From an uncultured Eubacterium sp. (GTDB lineage Bacteria; Bacillota; Clostridia; Peptostreptococcales; Anaerovoracaceae), in NCBI GenBank assembly GCA_946555345.1, contig CAMNSS010000004.1, positions 106,612 to 170,611 of the forward strand: 64,000 nt of DNA, in the 5' to 3' direction. The position numbers and the translations under genes are program-made. The notes under the pieces were generated by a model, which saw nothing but the letters and a program-made list of their open reading frames with translations, did no database searches and was not told where the DNA came from. The number at the start of each line of letters is the position of its first letter. Position 1 is the stretch's first letter. This document shows, in pieces, positions 34,558 to 43,530 of this stretch.

Positions 34558-35580
34558 ATGGGTTTTACCGAAGAAGTAGGCATTGACCTGGGGACAGCGA
34601 ATGTCCTGATATACGTAGACGGAAAGGGAATCGTGCTGCAAGAGCCGTCGGTGGTCGCTATCAATACGGATACCAAGGAGATTTTAGCCGTAGGGAGCGA
34701 AGCACAGCGCATGATCGGAAGGACCCCTGGCAATATAGCGGCCATAAGGCCGTTGCGCGACGGCGTGATCTCTGATTATGACGTGACGGAACGGATGTTG
34801 CAATATTTCATTAAAAAGACGTGCGGCGGAAGCAGGTTTTTGAAGCCTCGCCTGATCGTGTGCGTTCCAAGCGGCGTGACAGAGGTGGAAAAACGCGCAG
34901 TCAAAGAAGCGGCATTGCAGGCAGGCGGCAGATCGGTATACCTGATCGAAGAGCCTGTAGCGGCAGCCATCGGCGCAGGCATCGACATCACGGCGCCGGA
35001 AGGCATCATGGTGATCGATATCGGCGGCGGAACGACAGATATCGCCGTGATTTCCATGGGTGGGATCGTGACGAGCGCTTCCGTTAAAATTGCGGGCGAC
35101 AAGCTCGACGATTATATTGTGAAATATATGCGCAAGGCATACAATCTCTATATCGGGGAACGGATGGCAGAAAAGCTCAAGCGTGAAATCGGCGTTGCGT
35201 ATCCGGGCAAGGATATGTTGAAAACACTTTGCAAGGGAAGGGATTTGGTGACGGGCCTTCCGCGGACGGTGGAAGTGACTTCAGAGGAGATATTGGAAGC
35301 GTTGCAAGAGCCGCTGGATGTGATCTGTGAGGCGACCCACAGCGTGCTGGAAAAAACGCCGCCGGAGCTTGCTGCGGATGTAGGGGAAACAGGAATCATC
35401 ATCACGGGCGGCGGCGCATACCTCCGGGGACTGGACAGGCGGATTGAAGAGCGGACAGGCATCCGCACCAGGATTGCGGACGAAGCGGATTTTTGCGTGG
35501 CAAAGGGTACGGGAGAATCCTTGAAATATATCGATATCATCAGCAGGAACAGTTTAAACAGGAGAGAAACTTATATATGA
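34558..35580 (+). CDS. mbl: MreB/Mbl-family cell shape protein
   Basis: The 340-residue bacterial actin shows the phosphate-1 loop GIDLGTANVLIYV, the phosphate-2 motif VIDIGGGTTDIAV and the adenosine motif GIIITGGGAYLRGLD. It organises side-wall synthesis on the inner membrane face. The spoIIID neighbour identifies it as the Mbl-type copy, as in Bacillus, rather than the mreBCD copy. The ribosome binding site is weak (AAAGGAG is 40 bases upstream; nearer is CGCAGTCAGAAAGT). It overlaps the next gene as ATGA. Confidence 0.92.
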   Translation: MGFTEEVGIDLGTANVLIYVDGKGIVLQEPSVVAINTDTKEILAVGSEAQRMIGRTPGNIAAIRPLRDGVISDYDVTERMLQYFIKKTCGGSRFLKPRLIVCVPSGVTEVEKRAVKEAALQAGGRSVYLIEEPVAAAIGAGIDITAPEGIMVIDIGGGTTDIAVISMGGIVTSASVKIAGDKLDDYIVKYMRKAYNLYIGERMAEKLKREIGVAYPGKDMLKTLCKGRDLVTGLPRTVEVTSEEILEALQEPLDVICEATHSVLEKTPPELAADVGETGIIITGGGAYLRGLDRRIEERTGIRTRIADEADFCVAKGTGESLKYIDIISRNSLNRRETYI

Positions 35581-36749
35581 AATTGGAACTGATCGCAACG
35601 GCTACATTTGGACTTGAGGCAGTGGTAAGGCGGGAGATCGAGGCGCTCGGATATCCCGTCCAAAAGACGGAGGATGGCAAAGTGACGTACGTGGGGGACG
35701 AAAGAGCGATCGTGCGTTCAAATTTGTGGCTTAGGAGCGCGGACAGGGTTCTTTTGAAAATGGCGGAATTTGATGCATCGGATTTTGAAACGCTTTTTCA
35801 GATGACGAAGGCCTTGGCTTGGGAGGAATTGATCCCGCTGGACGGAAAATTTACCGTGACGGGAACGTCGGTAAAATCAAAGCTTCATAGCGTTCCTGCC
35901 TGCCAGAAAATCGTCAAAAAAGCGATCGTGGAAAGAATGAAGGATTTTTATGGGCTGGAGCGGTTTGAAGAAACCGGGGCGGCATATACGGTCAAGGCGA
36001 CGTTGTTAAAGGACCGGGTGACGTTGACGGTGGACACGAGCGGGGCTGGCCTTCATAAGAGGGGATACCGTGTGCGGGATGTAGCGGCGCCGATCAAGGA
36101 AACGCTGGCAGCCGCTATGGTGCAGCTTTCCTTCTGGCGGGAAAACAGGATTCTCGTAGATCCCTGCTGCGGATCGGGAACGATCCCAATCGAGGCGGCG
36201 ATGATCGGGCGGAATATTGCGCCCGGGCTGAACAGGGTGTTTGCCTGCCAGGAGTGGGAGTTTATCGGGCAGCGGCTGTGGAAAGAAGAAAAGCAAGCAG
36301 CCTATGCATCGATTGATTATGATACGGAATTGCAGATCTATGGATATGATATCGATAAAAAAGCCATATCAGCGGCGCAGGCAAATGCAGAGGCGGCAGG
36401 TGTTGATGACTGTATCGTCTTTGGCAGGCAGGATGTTTCTGGGTTAAAAGCGGCAGGCGTTAGCGGGATCGTAATCACCAACCCGCCTTACGGGGAACGG
36501 ATCGGCGAGGAGAAGGAAATCGTCCGGATTTATAAAAGCTTGACGCATTTTTTCCGTGAAAATCCCGATTGGTCGCTTTTCATGATTACTACCGACAAGG
36601 ATGCGGAGGAGAAAATCATGGGGCGCAAGGCGAACCGGCGCAGGAAGCTTTATAATGGCAGGCTCGAAACCTGTTACTACCAGTTTCACGGAGAAAAACC
36701 CCACGGGCAAAATCCGACGGAGAAAGAACGTGAAGATAACCATCGATAA
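35577..36749 (+). CDS. THUMP-domain class I SAM-dependent RNA methyltransferase (RlmL/YpsC-like)
   Basis: The 390-residue protein has an N-terminal ferredoxin-like/THUMP region (about 1-165) and a Rossmann methyltransferase with DPCCGSGTIPIEAAMIGRN and the catalytic NPPYGERIGEE. It matches YpsC, the Firmicutes relative of the RlmL N-terminal domain that methylates a guanine N2 of 23S rRNA. The ATG overlaps the mbl stop (ATGA), and its own end overlaps the next gene by 20 bases, so mbl, this gene and the MocR gene may share a transcript. Confidence 0.88.
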   Translation: MKLELIATATFGLEAVVRREIEALGYPVQKTEDGKVTYVGDERAIVRSNLWLRSADRVLLKMAEFDASDFETLFQMTKALAWEELIPLDGKFTVTGTSVKSKLHSVPACQKIVKKAIVERMKDFYGLERFEETGAAYTVKATLLKDRVTLTVDTSGAGLHKRGYRVRDVAAPIKETLAAAMVQLSFWRENRILVDPCCGSGTIPIEAAMIGRNIAPGLNRVFACQEWEFIGQRLWKEEKQAAYASIDYDTELQIYGYDIDKKAISAAQANAEAAGVDDCIVFGRQDVSGLKAAGVSGIVITNPPYGERIGEEKEIVRIYKSLTHFFRENPDWSLFMITTDKDAEEKIMGRKANRRRKLYNGRLETCYYQFHGEKPHGQNPTEKEREDNHR

Positions 36750-38202
36750 ACATGAAAAAACGCCCTTGTATCTCCAAATCGCCGAAAAAATCAAACGGAT
36801 GATCTTTAACGGCAGCCTCGTGGACGGCTATACGCTGCCTTCGGAAAGAAGCCTGGCGGAAAAACTGAACATACATAGAAACACCGTGGTGAGGGCTTAT
36901 TCGGAACTGAAGGACGAGGGCTTGATCACTTCTTATCAAGGACAGGGGTATCAGGTGCGGCATAGAAGCATCTTTTATGGGATGGTCAAAAAACCGGTCA
37001 ACTGGGATGCGCTGATTAAGGAGCAGTATCTGCACTTTGAAAGCGATTTCGACCATCTCTTCAAGAAATCATATGAATGCGGTATCATTTCTTTTGGGGG
37101 CGGCATGGCGGCAAGGGAACCGTATCCGCCAGGGGAAATCGCCTTGGCTTTTGAACGGATTTTGAAGCGCCATCACGACCAGGCATATTTTTATACACCG
37201 GATCAGGGTGATCTGGAACTGCGCCGGGAGATCACGGCCTTCATGAATACGAAAGGGATCATGACAAAGCCGGGGAACATACAGATTTTTTCCGAAAACA
37301 ACCAGTCCCTGGATTTTCTTATGGCGTTGATGCTTTCGCCGGGCGACAAGGTATTGACACAGGAAATTTTATCTCCTGATATTTACCGGACGATACAAGT
37401 GGCGGGCGGACAGCTCGTGACAGTTCCCATGGATGAAGAGGGCATGATGTGCGATGGCCTGGCGGCGTTGATCGAGAAGGAGAAGCCCCGGTTCATCTAT
37501 GTGGATTCCAGCTTTCATAATCCGACCGGCGCGATCCTTTCCGTGGAAAGAAGAAAAAAGCTGCTGGAACTATCCTATCAATACAGGATTCCGATCATTG
37601 AAGAAGATGAAGGCTCTGAACTTTATTACGATGTAGAGGAAGTCCCTTCGATAAAATCCATGGATACGGGGAATAATGTAATATATATGTATTCGTTTTC
37701 ACTCACCATGATGCCTGGAGCGGGGATCTCCTTCGTGGTGGCTGATTCAAATGTGATACAGCCGCTCAGCAAGCTGGTTTCCATGAAATTGGTATCGCTT
37801 GACTGGGTTCCGCAGATGCTTTTGCTCGAGTACATGAAGCAGGGGATATTTTCCAGGCGGCTTGATGATTTCAGGAGCATATGCAAGGAAAAGAGAGATT
37901 TGATGTGTCATCATATCGACCGCATATCATCGGAAACGGGGATTTCCTACCGCAAACCGGCGGGCGGCGTGTATCTGTGGGTGAAACTGCCTGCTGGCAT
38001 TCACGCTAGGGAGCTGCTTGCGGCGGCGCACCGGGAGGGCGTTACCTTTATCCCGGGATATGTTTTTTATCCGAAAAAACACGTTGGGAATAACTATATC
38101 AGGCTGAATTACTCTTATCCATCAAAGCCCCAAATCGAAACGGGGCTGGAAACGCTGGGAAAAGTGATCCGGCATATACAGCAGAAAATTCAGATAAAGT
38201 AA
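36730..38202 (+). CDS. MocR/GabR-type regulator whose aminotransferase domain lacks PLP residues
   Basis: The 490-residue product begins with a GntR winged helix (TLPSERSLAEKLNIHRNTVV) and continues with a fold-type-I aminotransferase domain (about 110-490; HNPTGAILS conserved). Family members bind PLP by a lysine in the motif SFSK; here it reads MYSFSLTMMPGAGIS, so the lysine is Leu, and the usual Arg-Ile-Gly is Gly-Ile-Ser. The aspartate/tyrosine motif EDDYDSE is EEDEGSE. PLP binding as an internal aldimine is therefore unlikely. The GTG start at 36730 has GGAG seven bases upstream. Just downstream is arcBAC, so control of arginine catabolism is the likely role. Confidence 0.85.
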   Translation: MKITIDKHEKTPLYLQIAEKIKRMIFNGSLVDGYTLPSERSLAEKLNIHRNTVVRAYSELKDEGLITSYQGQGYQVRHRSIFYGMVKKPVNWDALIKEQYLHFESDFDHLFKKSYECGIISFGGGMAAREPYPPGEIALAFERILKRHHDQAYFYTPDQGDLELRREITAFMNTKGIMTKPGNIQIFSENNQSLDFLMALMLSPGDKVLTQEILSPDIYRTIQVAGGQLVTVPMDEEGMMCDGLAALIEKEKPRFIYVDSSFHNPTGAILSVERRKKLLELSYQYRIPIIEEDEGSELYYDVEEVPSIKSMDTGNNVIYMYSFSLTMMPGAGISFVVADSNVIQPLSKLVSMKLVSLDWVPQMLLLEYMKQGIFSRRLDDFRSICKEKRDLMCHHIDRISSETGISYRKPAGGVYLWVKLPAGIHARELLAAAHREGVTFIPGYVFYPKKHVGNNYIRLNYSYPSKPQIETGLETLGKVIRHIQQKIQIK

Positions 38203-38236
38203 ATGGCGAATTATTAAAATGCTTGAAAATACAAAG

Positions 38237-38269
38237 CTGGTATCTCAAAAAAATATGGAACTGGTACTT
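38237..38269 (+). promoter_or_regulatory. CTGGTA direct repeats upstream of arcB
   Basis: CTGGTATCT (38237-38245) and CTGGTACTT (38261-38269) are spaced 24 bp, on one helical face. The reverse strand reads (A/G)TACCA, like the ATACCA repeats bound by GabR. The second copy overlaps a possible -35 box TTTAGT. Confidence 0.5.
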
Positions 38270-38296
38270 TAGTAATATTTGCCAATATAGTATCAT
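38268..38296 (+). promoter_or_regulatory. Probable arcBAC promoter
   Basis: TTTAGT (38268-38273) and TATCAT (38291-38296) are 17 bases apart, 63 bases before arcB. Confidence 0.45.
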
Positions 38297-38358
38297 GCAT
38301 ATAGAGGTGACACGGACAGTCAAACGGATCATAATTAGAAGAAAAGGAGAATAGAAAA

Positions 38359-39351
38359 ATGGCGGTAAATTTAAAGGGAAGAAGTTTTTTAACGCTGATG
38401 GACTTCACACCAGAGGAAATCAGGTATATGCTGGATCTGGCGCACGACTTAAAAGCGAAGAAGCGGGCTGGCATCCACAACGAAGTATTAAAGGGAAAGA
38501 ATATCGTTCTTTTGTTTGAGAAAACGTCCACGAGGACGAGATGCGCATTTGAGGTCGCATGCCTGGATGAAGGCGCGCACGTTACTTTCCTCGATTCCAA
38601 GAGTTCACAGATGGGCAAGAAGGAAAGCCTGAAAGATTCGGCAAAGGTTTTGGGCAGGTTTTTCGATGGCATTGAATACAGGGGATACGAACAGTCGGTC
38701 GTAGAGGACTTGGCGAAATATTCAGGCGTTCCCGTATGGAACGGCCTGACCGACGTCGATCATCCGACGCAGATCTTGGCGGACATGATGACGATCGAGG
38801 AGCATATCGATAAGCCGCTGCGAAATGTCAAAGTCGTATTCTGCGGGGATGTCAGGAACAACATGAGCTATGCATGGATGTACGGCTGTGCGAAAATGGG
38901 AATGCATTTTGTCGCTTACGGCCCTGAAGTTCTGGCAAAGCAGATCGATAAAGATATCCTGAAAAAAGTACAGGCTGTTGCAAAAGAAACTGGCGCGGTC
39001 ATCGAAATTTCCTCGAATCCTGACTGCTTGAAGGGCGCTGATGTGCTTTACACGGATATATGGGCTTCCATGGGCGAGGAGGCGGAAATTCAGGACAGGG
39101 TCAAGATTTTGACCCCATACAGGGTAACCATGGAAATGCTTGAACAGACGGAAAACCCTGACGTGATCTTCCTGCACTGCCTGCCTTCCTTCCACGATTT
39201 TGAAACGGAGATGGCGAAGAGCCAGAAGGAACTCGGCTACGATATCAGGGAAGTAACCGACGAGGTGTTTGCAAGCAGGCATTCTAAAGTATTTGACGAA
39301 GCAGAAAACAGAATGCATACGATAAAAGCTGTGATCGTGGCAACCTTGTAG
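38359..39351 (+). CDS. arcB: Ornithine carbamoyltransferase (catabolic)
   Basis: The 330-residue enzyme phosphorolyses citrulline to ornithine and carbamoyl phosphate in the arginine deiminase pathway. Carbamoyl-phosphate residues are in EKTSTRTRCAFE (about 54-65), the ornithine loop in FLHCLPSFHD. AAGGAG lies before the ATG. The catabolic role is inferred from linkage to arcA and arcC; the sequence alone does not separate it from an anabolic enzyme. Confidence 0.96.
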   Translation: MAVNLKGRSFLTLMDFTPEEIRYMLDLAHDLKAKKRAGIHNEVLKGKNIVLLFEKTSTRTRCAFEVACLDEGAHVTFLDSKSSQMGKKESLKDSAKVLGRFFDGIEYRGYEQSVVEDLAKYSGVPVWNGLTDVDHPTQILADMMTIEEHIDKPLRNVKVVFCGDVRNNMSYAWMYGCAKMGMHFVAYGPEVLAKQIDKDILKKVQAVAKETGAVIEISSNPDCLKGADVLYTDIWASMGEEAEIQDRVKILTPYRVTMEMLEQTENPDVIFLHCLPSFHDFETEMAKSQKELGYDIREVTDEVFASRHSKVFDEAENRMHTIKAVIVATL

Positions 39352-39397
39352 GCTGGCCGTTTCATGGCGTTATCTGAGAAAGAAAGGAGGGTTCATG

Positions 39398-40615
39398 ATG
39401 AAACCCGGAATTAACAATTACTCAGAAATAGGTAAGCTCAATAAAGTACTGCTCCACAGATTGGGGGATGAAATTGAAGGCTTGGTACCGGACAATTTTG
39501 AACGGCTGCTCTTCGATGATATCCCATATTTGAAGGTAGCGCAGCAGGAGCATGACCGATTTGCAGATTTGCTTCGGGAAAATGACGTAGAAGTCATTTA
39601 TTACGTGGATGAAACCGTCAAGGCATTGAAAAACCCGAAGGTAAGGAAAGAATTTGTCGGCAGGTTCATAAACGAAAGCGCGATCTATTCCGATGCGGTA
39701 AAAGAAGCGCTGGAAGAGTATTTGATGTCTATGACCGTAAAGGATATGGTCGAGAAGGTGATATCGGGCGTCAAAAAATCGGAGATTGCGGTGCAGTCCA
39801 ACTCTTTGGCGGATTATATCGCATCGGGTTATCCGTATTATACAGACCCGATGCCAAACCTGTATTTCACGAGAGACCCCGGAGCGTGCGTGGGCAATGG
39901 ATTGAATATCCATCATATGAGTACCGTAGCAAGGAGGAGAGAAGCGTTGCTGCTCCAATATATGTTCCTGCACAATAAGGAATTTGCACCGGAAGGCAGT
40001 AAACTTTGGTATGATTATGATCATGCTTATTCCATGGAAGGCGGAGACGTATTGGTCCTGTCGAAAGATATCGTTGCCATCGGCCTTTCCCAGAGGACGA
40101 CCGTTGCTGGAATTGAGCGTTTTGCGAAAAATCTGCTTGATAAATCGTCGTTTAAGAAGATCTTGGTGTTCGACATTCCAAAATGCAGGGCGTTCATGCA
40201 TCTGGATACGGTGTTTACGATGGTGGATTATGATAAGTTCACGATTCATCCTGAAATCGAAGGACCGCTCCAGTTGTTTGAAATCACGTTAAATAAGGAT
40301 GGAAGCCCGCATTTTGCGAGCATTCAGGATGAACTGGAAAATATTTTGAAAATCGAGCTGGGGCTTCCGGCCGTGGATCTCATCAGGTGCGGCGGCAATG
40401 ATGCGCAGGCTGCACAGCGGGAACAGTGGAACGATGGTTCTAATACGCTGGCAATCGCGCCAGGGACGGTTGTCACATACGAGAGAAATTATGTGACGAA
40501 TGACCTGCTCGATAAGAAGGGCGTTAAAGTGCTGACGATTCCAAGCTCTGAAATTTCCCGCGGCAGGGGCGGTCCTCGCTGCATGAGCTGTCCTGTCAAC
40601 CGGGATGATTTATAA
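39398..40615 (+). CDS. arcA: Arginine deiminase
   Basis: The 405-residue enzyme hydrolyses arginine to citrulline and ammonia. Guanidino-modifying residues are present: FTRDPG near residue 165, the EGGD motif (YSMEGGDVLVLS), H in HLDTVFTM, and the catalytic cysteine near the C-terminus in GRGGPRCMSCPVNRD. Two ATGs (39395 and 39398) follow AGGAGG; the second has the better spacing. Gene order is B-A-C and no arcD antiporter gene is in the cluster. Confidence 0.97.
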   Translation: MKPGINNYSEIGKLNKVLLHRLGDEIEGLVPDNFERLLFDDIPYLKVAQQEHDRFADLLRENDVEVIYYVDETVKALKNPKVRKEFVGRFINESAIYSDAVKEALEEYLMSMTVKDMVEKVISGVKKSEIAVQSNSLADYIASGYPYYTDPMPNLYFTRDPGACVGNGLNIHHMSTVARRREALLLQYMFLHNKEFAPEGSKLWYDYDHAYSMEGGDVLVLSKDIVAIGLSQRTTVAGIERFAKNLLDKSSFKKILVFDIPKCRAFMHLDTVFTMVDYDKFTIHPEIEGPLQLFEITLNKDGSPHFASIQDELENILKIELGLPAVDLIRCGGNDAQAAQREQWNDGSNTLAIAPGTVVTYERNYVTNDLLDKKGVKVLTIPSSEISRGRGGPRCMSCPVNRDDL

Positions 40616-40650
40616 AAATAGAATAATATGATAACTAGGAGATTGAAAAT

Positions 40651-41598
40651 ATGGGTGCAGAAAAAATCGTAATTGCGTTAGGCGGAAATGCTTTGCAGTC
40701 GGGGAAAGGCCCTGCGACGGCGGAAGCGCAGCTTGAGGTTGTGAAGAATACTTGCAGCCATATCGCGCAGATCAGCGGTATGGGATACGAAATCGCCGTG
40801 GTACACGGCAATGGCCCGCAGGTAGGCAGGATCGTCATGGCCTCGGAAGCGGCAAAGGATGTCACGCCTTCCATGCCGTTCGATGTGTGCGGCGCAATGT
40901 CGCAGGGATATATCGGATACCATATTCAGCAGTGCTTGAAATATGCGATCAACCGGTACAATACCAATATTCCTGTCGTTACGGTAGCGACGCAGGTGAT
41001 CGTGGATGAAAAAGATCCGGCCTTCCAGAATCCGACCAAGCCGATCGGCCCGTTTTATACGGAAGAGGAGGCAAAGAAGCTGGAAGCGGAACGAGGTTAT
41101 GTGATGAAGGAAGATGCGGGCAGGGGCTACAGGAGGGTTGTGGCTTCGCCGCTTCCGAAACGGATCGTGGAAATCGCAGCGGTAAAGCAGCTTTGGGATA
41201 AGTCCATCGTGATTACCTGCGGCGGCGGCGGGGTTCCTGTCGTGGAGAAGCCGAACGGCACGCTGGAAGGCGTGGCGGCGGTAATCGATAAGGATTTCGC
41301 AGCGGAGCTTTTGGCCGAGCAGGTGGAATCGGATCTTTTGATGATCCTGACGGAAGTGGAAAAGGTATCGATCAATTTCAACACGCCGCAGCAGACGGAT
41401 CTCTCCAGCATGACGCTGGAGGAGGCAGCCAAGTATGTGGAAGAAGGGCATTTCCCTGCAGGCAGTATGCTGCCTAAGGTCGAGGCGGCGATGAAGTTCG
41501 TGCGGACCTTCCCGAACAAAAAAGCGATCATCACTTCGCTGGATAAAGCGGTAGAAGCGCTGGAAGGAAAGACCGGAACGGTCATCACGTTTAACTGA
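40651..41598 (+). CDS. arcC: Carbamate kinase
   Basis: The 315-residue enzyme makes ATP from carbamoyl phosphate and ADP, the energy-yielding step of arginine fermentation. It has the amino-acid kinase pattern with IALGGNALQ near the start, HGNGPQVG, CGGGGVPV and the lysine-containing AVIDKDFAAELLA. AGGAG is upstream. It ends the operon ahead of a very strong terminator at 41704. Confidence 0.97.
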   Translation: MGAEKIVIALGGNALQSGKGPATAEAQLEVVKNTCSHIAQISGMGYEIAVVHGNGPQVGRIVMASEAAKDVTPSMPFDVCGAMSQGYIGYHIQQCLKYAINRYNTNIPVVTVATQVIVDEKDPAFQNPTKPIGPFYTEEEAKKLEAERGYVMKEDAGRGYRRVVASPLPKRIVEIAAVKQLWDKSIVITCGGGGVPVVEKPNGTLEGVAAVIDKDFAAELLAEQVESDLLMILTEVEKVSINFNTPQQTDLSSMTLEEAAKYVEEGHFPAGSMLPKVEAAMKFVRTFPNKKAIITSLDKAVEALEGKTGTVITFN

Positions 41599-41703
41599 TG
41601 GAGCCGGTTTAAAGCGGCGTCCGGATTGAGGCGGCGTGAATGCGCAAGCCGGAATGGGAAGGCTGCAATCAGAAAGCCAAAATGAGAAAATAAAATTGAA
41701 CTT

Positions 41704-41746
41704 GCCCCAACGCTGGGCGTCCGCCCAGCGTTGGGGCTGTTTTTTG
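41704..41746 (+). terminator. Terminator of the arcBAC operon
   Basis: GCCCCAACGCTGGGCG (41704-41719) pairs perfectly with 41722-41737 and is followed by TGTTTTTT. Confidence 0.95.
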
Positions 41747-41797
41747 CGGCAGGGGGCATAAAGGCCATTTGCGGAAATCTTTTGTCTTCCCCTTTTC

Positions 41798-41827
41798 TTG
41801 CCAATCGAGCGATACTTGTGATATCAT
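41798..41827 (+). promoter_or_regulatory. Promoter of the fructosamine kinase/regulator operon
   Basis: TTGCCA (41798-41803) and TATCAT (41822-41827) are 18 bases apart. The leader includes a hairpin TGCGGCG/CGCCGCA (41850-41875), and CTGGTATC (41921-41928) abuts the start codon. Confidence 0.55.
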
Positions 41828-41928
41828 AAAGCCTGTAGAAGTAGTTTTATGCGGCGCCGCCTTAAAAACGCCGCACCCTGCACCGTGACGAAGTGCGGCA
41901 AACGCACAGTTGAAAGGAATCTGGTATC

Positions 41929-42789
41929 ATGAAATTCATAGGAATCGGCGACAATGTAGTAGACCGTTATATCAATAAAAGGATCATGTTTCCCGGCGGG
42001 AATGCCGTCAATTTTGCCGTGTATGCGAAGCAATGCGGGGAGGAGGCAGCTTACCTGGGGCTGATCGCCGACGATGCGGAAGGAAAGCTCGTTTACGAAT
42101 CCTTGCGGCAGCTGGGCGTGGATCTTTCAGCGTCCCCATTGCGGGAAGGGCTTGCGACGGAACGATGCGACGTGGCCTTGGAAGAAGGCGACCGGGTGTT
42201 TATCGGCTGCGAATACGGAGAGCGGGGGGAGGAGGCATGGAAGCCTCTGGCGCTTGCGGAAACGCATCTACCGTATCTTAGGGGCTTTGATGTCATTCAT
42301 TGCGGCTGTTATGCGGCGATGGAGGATGAGATCTGTAAGCTAAAGGACCTGGCGGCGGTGAAGACGTATGATTTTTCTTCGGAGGAAGAGTACAGGACGG
42401 ATGCATATCTGCAAAAGGTATGCCCGTATATCGATATCGCGCTTTTTTCTGCGGCGGAGATGGACGACAGGCAGCGGCAGGCTGTGCGGGAAAAGGCCGC
42501 TTCCTTGGGAACGAAGATGATCCTGGTCACCGATGGCATTAAAGGGCAGAAGCTTTGGTATGGCGGCAAGGAATACCAAGGCATGGTCAAGGAAGTAGAG
42601 CCTGTGGATACGATGGGCGCAGGCGATTCTTTTTTTACCGCTTTCGTAGTGGCGGTCGTGAGGACCGGGTTTGGCAGAGGCAAGGCGCTTTCGGCGGAAG
42701 AAATCCAAAGAGCGTTCGCCTATGCGGCGGAGTTTTCCGCCAGAACGTGCCAGGCAGAGGGAGCGTTTGGCTTCGGGACGCAATACTGA
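41929..42789 (+). CDS. frlD: PfkB-family sugar kinase, fructoselysine 6-kinase-like (FrlD)
   Basis: The 286-residue ribokinase-family enzyme starts MKFIGIGDNVVDRYINKR and MFPGGNAVNFAVYAKQCG, close to the FrlD pattern, and has the catalytic DTMGAGDSFFTAF with the GAGD aspartate. FrlD phosphorylates the C6 of fructosyl-amines so that a deglycase can split them. A deglycase gene of the matching type lies at 44482, in the same cluster. The amine partner (lysine or another) cannot be read from the sequence. AAAGGAA precedes the ATG. Two GntR genes follow closely. Confidence 0.75.
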   Translation: MKFIGIGDNVVDRYINKRIMFPGGNAVNFAVYAKQCGEEAAYLGLIADDAEGKLVYESLRQLGVDLSASPLREGLATERCDVALEEGDRVFIGCEYGERGEEAWKPLALAETHLPYLRGFDVIHCGCYAAMEDEICKLKDLAAVKTYDFSSEEEYRTDAYLQKVCPYIDIALFSAAEMDDRQRQAVREKAASLGTKMILVTDGIKGQKLWYGGKEYQGMVKEVEPVDTMGAGDSFFTAFVVAVVRTGFGRGKALSAEEIQRAFAYAAEFSARTCQAEGAFGFGTQY

Positions 42790-42807
42790 TGCGGTGCGTG
42801 TGAAGCG

Positions 42808-43530
42808 ATGGCAAAGCGTGTTTTAACCTTGGATATCCTTCTTTCCAAGGAACTGGAATACCTGATCGAAATGGGGGATTTTGCGGAAGGCGACAGGCTG
42901 CCTTCGGAACGGAAGCTGGCGGAACGATTTGGCGTGCAGCGGGGGACGGTGCGCAGCGCCCTGCAGATCATGCTGGACAAAGGGCTGATCGTCAGTAAAG
43001 AAAGGGCGGGGCATTTTGTCGCCCCCAGGAGGATCGATTTTAACCTGGATGTTTATCGTTCGAGAAAAGCAGTGATCGAGCAGATGGGAAAACCAACTTA
43101 TGTTAAACTGCTCACGTTTGAAAAGGTTTATGCATCGGAAAGCATGGCGCAAAAGACCGGGCTTGCCGTTGACAGCCAGGTATACAGGATCATGCGCCTT
43201 CGCTATGCAAGCGGCAGTCCTGTGGGGCTGGAGCGGACACATATCAGGTGTGATCTCGTGCCCGGCCTTTCGGAATCCGATGTACATAATAAATCCATTT
43301 ACGAGACATTGCGGCGAAAACACCAGATCCATATTGCCCGTTCCGAGGGAAAGGTAACTGCGGTGTATGCCAACGGGCTGGAATCGGAGCTTTTGCATTT
43401 GAAGGTATCGAGGCCGCTCATGCGGTACGAGGCTTTGGTATATGACAGGAAGGACAGGCTGATCGAGTATTTTGACGATATCATTTTGAAGGACAAAGTG
43501 CAGTTTATCAGCGATGAGGTGAAGGCATGA
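42808..43530 (+). CDS. GntR family regulator, HutC/UTRA type (first)
   Basis: The 240-residue protein has a winged-helix domain (RLPSERKLAERFGVQRGTVRSAL, in two parts, about 28-65) and a UTRA ligand domain (VYRIMRLRYASGSPVGLERTHI). UTRA regulators usually sense phosphorylated sugars; FrlR of this type senses fructosyl-amine phosphate. It sits between the kinase and a second regulator, whose ATG overlaps its stop. The two share only the family pattern, so they are not a recent duplication. Confidence 0.9.
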   Translation: MAKRVLTLDILLSKELEYLIEMGDFAEGDRLPSERKLAERFGVQRGTVRSALQIMLDKGLIVSKERAGHFVAPRRIDFNLDVYRSRKAVIEQMGKPTYVKLLTFEKVYASESMAQKTGLAVDSQVYRIMRLRYASGSPVGLERTHIRCDLVPGLSESDVHNKSIYETLRRKHQIHIARSEGKVTAVYANGLESELLHLKVSRPLMRYEALVYDRKDRLIEYFDDIILKDKVQFISDEVKA

